Below, piece by piece: positions 1 to 5,295 of a DNA stretch of 5,689 nucleotides; the stretch's first letter is position 1; the number at the start of each line of letters is the position of its first letter. The notes beneath the pieces were generated by a model. The model had not been told where the DNA came from and ran no database searches. It saw only the letters and a program-made list of their open reading frames with translations. Origin of the DNA: Saprospiraceae bacterium. GTDB lineage: Bacteria; Bacteroidota; Bacteroidia; Chitinophagales; Saprospiraceae. The position numbers were made by a program, and so were the translations under genes. The stretch lies in NCBI GenBank assembly GCA_027031145.1, contig JALVEG010000035.1, forward strand, positions 1 through 5,689, read 5' to 3'.

Positions 1-78
1 CGTGTAGCCGTGTAGCCGTGTAGCCGTGTAGCCGTGTAGCCGTGTAGCCGTGTAGCCGTGTAGCCGTGTAGCCGTGTA
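1..78. repeat. 8-bp tandem repeat (CGTGTAGC)n at left edge
   Basis: The unit CGTGTAGC is repeated without error 9 full times plus 6 bases of a tenth. The array begins at base 1, so its true length is unknown. Because 8 is not a multiple of 3, every frame cycles through the same eight codons. On the + strand this brings a TAG stop every 24 bases in all frames. On the minus strand there is no stop in any frame, and it reads as a periodic Ala-Thr-Arg-Leu-His-Gly-Tyr-Thr peptide. It is much richer in GC than the sequence after it. It may be a slippage-prone minisatellite, part of a larger intergenic repeat, or an assembly end. Confidence 0.95.
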
Positions 79-357
79 TGTAATACTGTTATTCATTCTT
101 ATATCTTATACTTTCAAAAGCAAATATAAGCAATATTAGTGTTTCAACCAAATTATTCACTGATTATTTTTGATATTTTAACATATTAAATTAAGCGTTA
201 TTTCCTTTCAATTAAAATCAAAGATAATATGTATTTGATAATAATATATAAGTGAAAATCAGATATAAAACTGTTTGAATGATATGCTTAATATTAATAA
301 GTGAGTATTTCGATAATGTGTATCTGAAAAGTATCTGATCAAGTTGTACTTATCTGG

Positions 358-423
358 CTATAGCCCACAACCAGCGTAAAATTCTAAACCATCAGCTAAA
401 ATTTCACTTACACCTCCTTTCAT
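358..423 (-). CDS. Possible 21-aa small ORF, unrecognised
   Basis: An ATG at 423-421 opens a 21-codon frame that ends in TAG at 360-358. The peptide starts MKGGVSEILADG and ends LEFYAGCGL, with one cysteine three residues from the C terminus. A TAG codon lies directly before the ATG, so this is the longest form. No Shine-Dalgarno is seen upstream, though long genes here also lack one. The frame is less AT-rich than its surroundings, which is the main reason to list it. The stop codon lies inside the GGCTATAGCC palindrome. It could be a tiny peptide gene, a remnant of a longer gene, or chance. I do not recognise a family. Confidence 0.15.
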   Translation of the reverse strand: MKGGVSEILADGLEFYAGCGL

Positions 424-476
424 CTATCATTTATTTATATTAATCTAATAAAAAAGGAATTAAAAGGGAATTAATT

Positions 477-484
477 TATTTTTG
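477..484 (+). promoter_or_regulatory. Bacteroidota-type -7 box before ABC gene
   Basis: TATTTTTG matches the Bacteroidota sigma-ABfr -7 consensus TAnnTTTG at every fixed position. It ends 16 bp before the ATG at 501, so a transcript starting about 7 bp downstream would have a leader of only about 10 nt. No clear -33 TTG lies at the expected spacing, where the sequence is a purine run (451-470). The placement is plausible but unproven. Confidence 0.4.
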
Positions 485-500
485 TATCAAAATACAGGAT

Positions 501-1217
501 ATGAGCAGAAACACAACGGTTATAGATCTAAGACATATTCAAAAGATATACCAAATGGGTCTTGAAAAAGTCTATGCATTAAGAGATATCACTACAACTA
601 TCAATATAAATGAATATGTCGCATTGATGGGACCATCAGGTTCGGGAAAATCAACTCTGATGAATATTTTGGGTTGTCTGGATACTCCTACTTCTGGAGA
701 ATATTTTCTCGAAGGAGAAAATGTAAGCAAAATGACAGGAGATGAATTAGCTCATATTAGAAACAAGAAAATCGGTTTTGTATTCCAAACATTTAATTTA
801 TTGCCCAGAATGTCTGCATTGGAAAATGTTGCCTTGCCATTAATCTATGCCGGATACAATAAATCAAAAAGAATAGAAATGGCTGAAAAAGCCTTAACTG
901 TTGTAGGTCTCCAGGACAGAATGGATCACAATCCAAATGAATTATCGGGTGGACAAAGACAAAGAGTTGCTATTGCAAGAGCTATTGTTAATAATCCTGC
1001 CATTATACTTGCAGATGAGCCTACCGGCAATCTTGATACCAAAACTTCTATTGAGATAATGGAAATTTTTAAGGAAATACATAATGCCGGCAATACGGTA
1101 ATTCTGGTAACTCATGAACCGGATATAGCCGAACATGCACAAAGAACAATTAAATTGCGGGATGGATTGATCGAATCTGATTCAATGACAAAAAAAGCTG
1201 CTCATGAATTAATATAA
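501..1217 (+). CDS. ABC transporter ATP-binding protein, MacB/LolD/FtsE-like
   Basis: This 238-aa cytoplasmic ATPase would drive a transporter of the MacB/LolD type (lipoprotein release, macrolide or peptide efflux, or other mechanotransmission work). All nucleotide-binding motifs are present: Walker A GPSGSGKST (44-52), Q-loop Q96 in FVFQTFNLLP, signature LSGGQRQRVA (148-157), Walker B IILADEPT (168-175, catalytic E173), D-loop NLD (177-179) and switch H205. The opening IDLRHIQKIYQMGLEKVYALRDI is typical of the family, which supports the ATG at 501. AGGA lies only one base before that ATG, too close for a normal ribosome site. The length fits a stand-alone ATPase, so the fused permease domain of MacB is absent. 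No permease gene is in the window: the upstream side is non-coding and the next gene converges after 39 bp. The partner is therefore encoded elsewhere or beyond the left edge. The substrate cannot be inferred. Confidence 0.93.
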   Translation: MSRNTTVIDLRHIQKIYQMGLEKVYALRDITTTININEYVALMGPSGSGKSTLMNILGCLDTPTSGEYFLEGENVSKMTGDELAHIRNKKIGFVFQTFNLLPRMSALENVALPLIYAGYNKSKRIEMAEKALTVVGLQDRMDHNPNELSGGQRQRVAIARAIVNNPAIILADEPTGNLDTKTSIEIMEIFKEIHNAGNTVILVTHEPDIAEHAQRTIKLRDGLIESDSMTKKAAHELI

Positions 1218-1224
1218 GCAGCTT
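1190..1224 (-). terminator. Hairpin plus T-run ending the rhodanese-porin block
   Basis: Perfect 8-bp arms AAGCTGCT (1195-1202) and AGCAGCTT (1217-1224) flank a 14-nt loop. Read on the minus strand, the 3' arm runs directly into a T-run (A1196-A1190 on +), the layout of an intrinsic terminator for the minus-strand genes, 33 bp after the TAG at 1259-1257. It overlaps the last codons and stop of the convergent ABC gene. On the + strand the hairpin is followed by CTGTTAAC with no T-run, so it should terminate the minus direction mainly. Confidence 0.6.
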
Positions 1225-1256
1225 CTGTTAACAAAAAAACTATAATAATTACAACT

Positions 1257-2132
1257 CTACTTTTCCAATGGTTTTCCTTTAAATTCCCATTCGAGATAAG
1301 CACCATCGTATAGTTTTACATCCGGATAATTTAAAACATTCTTCAAAGCGACAAAAACTACCGAAGCTTTTACTCCTGTTTTGCAATAAACAACGTAAGT
1401 TTTTTCCGGATTAAATCCGTTTGCATCAGCTATTTTTTTCATATCTTCAGGAGACTTAAAGGATTTATCTTCATTCAATACATCTTTAAACGAAATATGA
1501 ACAGCTCCGGGTAAATGCCCTTTGCTGTATTTGTTTTTCTTTTCATCCTTAACCCCTGAATATTCTTTAGTGCCTCTGGCATCAATCAATACAATATTTT
1601 CATTTTTAAGGTTTGATTCTATAAAATCTATAGTAGCCAGAATACTACTATCTAAGTTCACTTCAAATGTTTTAGCATCTTTTTTATCCACTGTTGAGGT
1701 TAAAGGCAAACGGGCTTTTCTCCAACTTTTATTGTCTTTATGCAAAATCTTCACATCTTTAGCACCAAGATATTTTAATACCCAGTATACTCTTGAAGAA
1801 TATTTTTGTGATCCTTCGTCATAAACTACTATTATATCCTTGTTGCTGATACCTTTGTCACCCAAAATTTTAGCTAATTCCTCAGGTGATTTCATCAATC
1901 CTTTTACTTCCCCTTCTTTCTGATTTAGTATTTTGTATGGAACATTTATAGCTCCTTTCAGATGAGCTTTCTTGTAAAGCTTGGCTTTACTGGCATCGAT
2001 AACTGTCAGATTATCCGTGTTTTTTTTCAGCTCTTTAAACTGTTTGGCAGTGATAATATCCCCCTGAGCTACCAAATTTGTAACAAGGAGAAAAAATATA
2101 ACAACTGCACTAAAAATATATCTAAGTTTCAT
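1257..2132 (-). CDS. Secreted two-domain rhodanese (sulfurtransferase)
   Basis: This 291-aa protein belongs to the thiosulfate/3-mercaptopyruvate sulfurtransferase family, which moves sulfane sulfur through a cysteine persulfide to a thiol or cyanide acceptor. Residues 1-22 form a Sec signal peptide (MKLRYIF, then a hydrophobic core ending LVA, followed by QG), so it should act in the periplasm. Domain 1 (about 25-145) has the fold motifs VIDAS and AHLKGAINVP, but its loop YDEGSQKYSSR has no cysteine, as is usual for the inactive N-terminal domain. Domain 2 (about 165-291) has VLIDARGTKEYSG, GHLPGAVHIS, the active loop CKTGVKA (C250-A256) and the closing YDGAYLEW (275-282). CKTGVKA is close to the CRKGVTA loop of thiosulfate sulfurtransferases and differs from the CGSGVTA of mercaptopyruvate enzymes, so thiosulfate or a polysulfide is the likelier donor (inference). 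It lies 19 bp after the porin gene on the same strand and is probably the last gene of that operon. The start is set by the signal peptide; no Shine-Dalgarno is seen. Confidence 0.92.
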   Translation of the reverse strand: MKLRYIFSAVVIFFLLVTNLVAQGDIITAKQFKELKKNTDNLTVIDASKAKLYKKAHLKGAINVPYKILNQKEGEVKGLMKSPEELAKILGDKGISNKDIIVVYDEGSQKYSSRVYWVLKYLGAKDVKILHKDNKSWRKARLPLTSTVDKKDAKTFEVNLDSSILATIDFIESNLKNENIVLIDARGTKEYSGVKDEKKNKYSKGHLPGAVHISFKDVLNEDKSFKSPEDMKKIADANGFNPEKTYVVYCKTGVKASVVFVALKNVLNYPDVKLYDGAYLEWEFKGKPLEK

Positions 2133-2151
2133 AGTTTTAATAGTTTAATTT

Positions 2152-3246
2152 TTATTTAATAATAGCTTGTACCTGTATCAATAACATATCGTTCGGATGT
2201 TCTACCTGTCCGGTTTCTTCCGCATTGTAATAATAATTTAACTGTAGTCTTGTCCACTCATTGAAGAAATAATTGAATCCTACAATAAGACTATTTTGAA
2301 TATCATTATCACTATCAAGATTAGGATCATAAGATTCGTATTTAACAACAGGTTCAAAATTCCACGGAGTTTTATAAAGTAACATTGCATAATAACCTTT
2401 CCTGTTTACAGATCCTTCATGGATTTCCAATGGCTCTCCTGAACATCCTCCTCCTGTCGTATAAGAACCGACATCAACTCCTTTTATATACTCGGCTGTA
2501 GCAATAAAGTTCTTATATTCCAATTTTATATCAAAACCGGTTCTTGTAGCATAATCATCTTCTGTTTTGCTTGCCACTGCTGCAGGGAAATTGCTATATC
2601 TGTAACTTGTCCCAAGGGAAATGAAATCAAACGGATGAAGAGTCAGCCTTCCTATATAACTTTTTCTATTATCGCTATCGGCAATATTTCTTCCTTCTCC
2701 GTTCATGATCGCAAATTGATATCCTATAATATTTTTAGTCTTCAATCCAAATAGTTTTTTATCTCCCGTACCTCCGAGAAACATAATTCCCATATCACGA
2801 ATAGGCCCTGCCAGTTCATCTACTACCTTTGATCTGTGAATCGTATATAGTTTGTGACAAGCATGAAGTTGCTCCATACTAAATGGAGATTTGAAAAGGC
2901 CTAATGAAACTTTAAAATAAGGGCCGAACCTATTATAAGTAACAAAAGCATCATTAATTCCAACACCTCTCTCAGGAGAAAATTCCATCATAAAATAATA
3001 AGTAAAATCATAAGGGATATTCCCTAAAACTCCAAGACGTGCTCTTTGGAAATAAAAACCGCTTTTATCAACATCTTTTGTAAATCCAAAGTCTTTTCCT
3101 AAAAATTTGTATTCATAAGTGGGTTGAATATACCCAAACATATTAATACCATCTCCTTCTCCGGGATCTTCACAACCTTGCGCAAAGGAAAACTGGACTG
3201 AAAAAGACATGATCAATATCGCAATAAAATATTTATAAATCTGCAT
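2152..3246 (-). CDS. Outer-membrane porin, OprO/OprP (Porin_O_P) type
   Basis: This 364-aa protein has a signal peptide (1-22, ending SFA before QG) and then a beta-barrel with alternating aromatic and polar strands up to the C terminus. Family hallmarks seen are FGYIQPTYEY (37-46), FYFQRARLGVLGNIPYDF (64-81), INDAFVTY (97-104), the loop LGLFKSPFSMEQL (115-127) and ELAGPIRDMGIMFLGG (144-159). These match the phosphate-selective porin O/P family, whose known members pass phosphate or polyphosphate. In Bacteroidota the family is broad and its substrates are mostly unknown, so anion uptake is inference. The last residues, MLLIQVQAIIK, end in Lys rather than the terminal Phe common in barrel proteins. 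Three cysteines (C25, C130, C268) are notable for an outer-membrane barrel. The gene sits between two exported rhodaneses: 104 bp after the lipoprotein gene and 19 bp before the second rhodanese. Its position suggests that it admits the sulfur substrate of those enzymes. Confidence 0.88.
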   Translation of the reverse strand: MQIYKYFIAILIMSFSVQFSFAQGCEDPGEGDGINMFGYIQPTYEYKFLGKDFGFTKDVDKSGFYFQRARLGVLGNIPYDFTYYFMMEFSPERGVGINDAFVTYNRFGPYFKVSLGLFKSPFSMEQLHACHKLYTIHRSKVVDELAGPIRDMGIMFLGGTGDKKLFGLKTKNIIGYQFAIMNGEGRNIADSDNRKSYIGRLTLHPFDFISLGTSYRYSNFPAAVASKTEDDYATRTGFDIKLEYKNFIATAEYIKGVDVGSYTTGGGCSGEPLEIHEGSVNRKGYYAMLLYKTPWNFEPVVKYESYDPNLDSDNDIQNSLIVGFNYFFNEWTRLQLNYYYNAEETGQVEHPNDMLLIQVQAIIK

Positions 3247-3287
3247 AATTAATTATTTAATAAATTAGGAAAAATAAGTCTTTTAGA

Positions 3288-3332
3288 TCAGTGTCAGCAT
3301 GAGGTGATTGATCTTCCTCATACTGACACTGA
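3288..3332 (-). promoter_or_regulatory. 17-bp hairpin between lipoprotein and porin genes
   Basis: Arms TCAGTGTCAGCATGAGG (3288-3304) and CCTCATACTGACACTGA (3316-3332) flank an 11-nt loop. The only DNA mismatch, C3298 against A3322, becomes a G-U wobble in minus-strand RNA, so all 17 pairs form in the operon transcript but not in the opposite one. It starts 18 bases after the lipoprotein stop codon. No T-run follows directly; the nearest T5 on the minus strand begins about 13 bases later. It could be a partial terminator, an mRNA-stabilising 3' end of the lipoprotein message, or a processing site that sets different levels for the two parts of the operon. Confidence 0.6.
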
Positions 3333-3350
3333 ATATTTTAATTGTAATTA

Positions 3351-4361
3351 TTATTCGGGACCATGTAGATTTCCATCTTTGTCATAATACCCCAGGTTAT
3401 TTGCACTGGAACTTCCTGTTCCTTTCCATGATTTTTTAGGAGCACTTCCGGCTGTACCATTAAGTAATTTAGTATGAACTATACCATTAGCTCCAAATAA
3501 CATACTTTTAGCCTTGTCATATCCCATCACATGCAACCACGCTGTAACAATTGAGGAAGTCTGACCCGTGTAGCAATATGTTACAATTGTTTCATTTGGA
3601 TTAAGATTCTTTAATGTTTCCAGTTTTAGATCGCTGATTCGGTATGCACCTTTTACATGACCATACTCATTCCACGATTCGGGAGGCCAGAAATTGTTCA
3701 CGAAATAATTTTCAGGATTTCCTAACACATCGGTTTTTGAAATAGTCCATGTAGTATTGGAAATAGCAGCATTGATTCTGTCTTTTAAAATATCGGCACC
3801 TTCGGATTTTCCTGTTGAGAAATCAGGTGTCGAAAATTCACTAACCGTTGCAGGTTCTCCGCTTGTTACCCAGTTTGGTGAGTCATAATCAGTAGCGTTA
3901 GCATCCCATTTTCCGGCGAAGTCAGCATGCCATCCGGCCATACCCCATTTCATTGTTTTAGCAGTGTAACCTGCCATTCTCAATAATCCTGTTGCTCTGG
4001 CGGCAGTTTGACCGGTATAACATACACATAATATCGGTTTTCCGCCGGCATTTTCAGCTTCTGATAATAAATTTCCCATTGATACATTATGAGCATCCTT
4101 TATATGTCCTGCATCAAAGTCCGCAGCTTTTCTGAAATCCATTATGTAATAATCCTGAATTGAAAAGTCATTTGGGTCAACATTTAACTTGCTTGCTGGT
4201 ATTACCCAACCATCCAAAACATTACTGAGATCCAAATTATTCAATCCGGCATATTCATTAAGAATTTCAAAGTCTGTCTTAACTTTTTCCTTCTTACAAC
4301 CAGTAGTTAACAACATCGGCACAAACGCCATTACTAATAATAAAGAAATAATTTTTTTCAT
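3351..4361 (-). CDS. Lipoprotein with two rhodanese domains, both with active-site Cys
   Basis: This 336-aa protein starts with MKKIISLLLV and a type II signal peptide ending LLTTG-C22, so it should be lipid-anchored and face the periplasm (or the surface). The residue at -3 is Thr, a slightly weak lipobox. Domain 1 (about 45-150) has the fold motifs YYIMDFRKAADFDAGHIKDA and the loop CYTGQTA (C114-A120), with another cysteine at C112. Domain 2 (about 195-300) has YGHVKGAYRIS and the loop CYTGQTS (C263-S269). The strand before it reads VNNFWPPESW, so the usual Asp of the DxR motif is missing. Each loop runs on to a similar helix (MAGY in one, VMGY in the other), so the two domains look like an internal duplication. 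In classical tandem rhodaneses only the second domain keeps cysteine; here both do. A likely role is binding or relaying sulfane sulfur in the periplasm. It is the first gene of the minus-strand block and divergent from the regulator, with an FNR-type site between. The C-terminal 35 residues are Gly/Ser/Asn-rich and probably flexible. Confidence 0.88.
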   Translation of the reverse strand: MKKIISLLLVMAFVPMLLTTGCKKEKVKTDFEILNEYAGLNNLDLSNVLDGWVIPASKLNVDPNDFSIQDYYIMDFRKAADFDAGHIKDAHNVSMGNLLSEAENAGGKPILCVCYTGQTAARATGLLRMAGYTAKTMKWGMAGWHADFAGKWDANATDYDSPNWVTSGEPATVSEFSTPDFSTGKSEGADILKDRINAAISNTTWTISKTDVLGNPENYFVNNFWPPESWNEYGHVKGAYRISDLKLETLKNLNPNETIVTYCYTGQTSSIVTAWLHVMGYDKAKSMLFGANGIVHTKLLNGTAGSAPKKSWKGTGSSSANNLGYYDKDGNLHGPE

Positions 4362-4379
4362 GATATAAGATTTTTTTAA

Positions 4380-4409
4380 TTATAAAACAATAAAATTTAA
4401 TTCTGTCAT
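4380..4409 (-). CDS. Possible 9-aa leader ORF before lipoprotein gene
   Basis: MTELNFIVL then TAA, ending 18 bp before the lipoprotein ATG at 4361. AGAGGA lies 4 nt before its ATG, the best Shine-Dalgarno-like match at any start in the window, while the lipoprotein itself has none. It could be a leader whose translation opens the downstream start. It holds no run of a regulatory amino acid and is short enough to be chance. Confidence 0.12.
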   Translation of the reverse strand: MTELNFIVL

Positions 4410-4481
4410 TTAATCCTCTTTAGGCAAATATTGAAATTATATTTTATCACAAAATAATTACAAAAATCTCATTTTATCTAC

Positions 4482-4491
4482 TGTCCGGACA
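4482..4491. promoter_or_regulatory. GC-rich palindrome TGTCCGGACA, possible operator
   Basis: A perfect 10-bp palindrome with six G/C bases, in a stretch that is otherwise nearly all A/T. Its centre is 33 bp (about three helical turns) from the centre of the FNR-type box, on the side of the lipoprotein gene and about 120 bp upstream of its ATG. It could bind a second regulator of the operon. The protein is unknown, and a 10-bp palindrome alone can be chance. Confidence 0.3.
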
Positions 4492-4510
4492 TGCTATAAA
4501 ACAACTATAA

Positions 4511-4528
4511 TATTGATTTAAATCAATA
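4511..4528. promoter_or_regulatory. FNR-type box, perfect 18-bp palindrome
   Basis: TATTGATTTAAATCAATA is a perfect palindrome that contains the full FNR/Anr consensus TTGAT-N4-ATCAA (4513-4526). It lies in the divergent region between the lipoprotein-porin-rhodanese block and the Crp/Fnr-family regulator. The regulator's recognition helix keeps the Glu and Arg that read TTGAT in FNR, so it is the obvious candidate ligand. The centre (4519.5) is 158 bp upstream of the lipoprotein ATG and about 41 bp upstream of a possible regulator transcription start near 4560. That is the usual class II activator position and suggests autoregulation; control of the divergent block is also possible. Confidence 0.72.
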
Positions 4529-4546
4529 AAAATTATGATTAATTCC

Positions 4547-4560
4547 AATTTTTGTATAAT
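4547..4560 (+). promoter_or_regulatory. Candidate promoter of the Crp/Fnr gene
   Basis: AATTTTTG (4547-4554) differs from the Bacteroidota -7 consensus TAnnTTTG at one position, and TATAAT follows at 4555-4560. Either would put the transcript start between about 4560 and 4567, downstream of the ATG at 4535 but upstream of the ATG at 4583. The FNR-type box would then be centred near -41 (or near -47 if TATAAT is used). No separate -33 element is clear, as is common at activator-dependent promoters. Confidence 0.3.
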
Positions 4561-4582
4561 TTTACTATTTGAAAATGAAAGT

Positions 4583-5260
4583 ATGTCAAATTGTATAAAA
4601 GATATTAGTCACACAAGCGCTTTTAGTCATCTAACAAATACTGAAACGAATATCCTTGAGAGGAACAAAACAACTATTACATATAAAAAAAATGAATATA
4701 TAATCAAACAAGGCACATTTGCCAATAATATATTATTCATTAAAAAAGGATTGGCTAAACTTTTTATTGAGGGAAATCAAAAAAGGATTATTTTAACAAT
4801 AAAAATGGCGGACAACTTTCTTGGTTTGTCAAGTCTTTATTATGATAAAAAACTCTATTTGTATTCTGCCAGTGTTCTTGAAGATTGCGAAATAGACCTC
4901 TACGACAAACAGGCGTTTAAACATGTTTTATCTCAAAATGTTGATTTTGCAAATGAAATGATTAAATTCCTAAATCATAATTCTGCAAGAATATATTCCC
5001 GGTTGCTTTGCGTTACGGAAAAAAATGCCAGAGGTAAAGTTGCCGATATGATCCTTTGCCTTGCAAATAATATCTTCGGATGCTTTGAATTTACAATTCC
5101 GTTGTCAAGACAGGAATTAGCTGAATTTGCCGGTCTTTCAATGGAAAACACAATCAGGATACTCAAAGAATTTGAAAATGATAAACTTATAAAACTTAAA
5201 GGCAAAGATTTTAAGATAATCAATCCTGAAATGCTAGAAAGAATAAGCGAGTACGGGTAG
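4583..5260 (+). CDS. Crp/Fnr-family transcriptional regulator
   Basis: The product is a 225-aa DNA-binding regulator, counted from MSNCIKDIS. An in-frame ATG at 4535 would add 16 residues, but that start lies only 7 bp from the FNR-type box and upstream of the likely promoter, and 225 aa is the usual family length, so 4583 is preferred. The N-terminal beta-roll (about 25-110) has TYKKNEYIIKQGTFANNILFIKKGLAKLFI, typical of the cNMP-binding fold. A dimer helix follows (about 115-145), and the C-terminal winged helix (about 172-220) has PLSRQELAEFAGLSMENTIRILKEF. The Gly-Glu and Arg-Ser/Thr pairs that hold cAMP in CRP are missing (DNFLGLSSLYYDKKLYLYSAS instead), and the N-terminal cysteine cluster of FNR is absent: only C4 lies near the N terminus. 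The signal is therefore unknown. Four further cysteines (about 102, 143, 159, 167) could sense redox or sulfur species, but this is speculation. In the recognition helix, Glu and Arg align with E209 and R213 of E. coli FNR, in line with the TTGAT-N4-ATCAA box upstream. Confidence 0.9.
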   Translation: MSNCIKDISHTSAFSHLTNTETNILERNKTTITYKKNEYIIKQGTFANNILFIKKGLAKLFIEGNQKRIILTIKMADNFLGLSSLYYDKKLYLYSASVLEDCEIDLYDKQAFKHVLSQNVDFANEMIKFLNHNSARIYSRLLCVTEKNARGKVADMILCLANNIFGCFEFTIPLSRQELAEFAGLSMENTIRILKEFENDKLIKLKGKDFKIINPEMLERISEYG

Positions 5261-5295
5261 AAATTCAACTTTTCTAGTAAATGAATGAGAAGGAT

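Larger units (their letters stand above)
79..500. other. AT-rich intergenic region without a convincing gene
   Basis: These 422 bases hold no long ORF on either strand and no RNA gene that I recognise. Small items seen are three TATCTG motifs (321-326, 332-337, 351-356), the first two within a GTATCTGA direct repeat 11 bp apart; a perfect 10-bp palindrome GGCTATAGCC (356-365); a 21-codon minus-strand ORF (358-423); and two purine-rich near-repeats, AAAAGGAATT and AAAAGGGAATT (452-472), just before the promoter candidate of the ABC gene. Nothing in 79-320 stands out beyond high AT content. Confidence 0.6.

Noticed and set aside
1..78. CRISPR array
   Set aside because: The 8-bp units are contiguous with no spacers, so it is a simple tandem repeat.
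409..420. Match of ACACCTCCTTTC to the 3' tail of 16S rRNA (anti-Shine-Dalgarno)
   Set aside because: Only about 12 bases match; the sequence upstream does not resemble the end of a 16S gene, so it is taken as chance.
942..1142. 66-codon minus-strand ORF inside the ABC gene
   Set aside because: It is antisense to the signature and Walker B coding region and shows no domain.
1522..1824. 100-codon + strand ORF inside the secreted rhodanese gene
   Set aside because: It is antisense to the clear rhodanese frame, with a Phe/Ser/Leu-rich translation typical of a shadow ORF.
1962..2159. 65-codon + strand ORF over the start of the secreted rhodanese gene
   Set aside because: It is antisense to the signal peptide and first domain, without any recognisable motif or promoter.
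4441..4478. Direct repeat ATTTTATC (4441-4448 and 4471-4478) upstream of the lipoprotein gene
   Set aside because: An 8-bp A/T motif twice within 40 bp is expected by chance in such AT-rich DNA.
5258..5276. TAGAAA/TTTCTA inverted repeat at the Crp/Fnr stop codon
   Set aside because: The stem is only 6 bp, AT-rich, and has no following T-run, so it does not qualify as a terminator.
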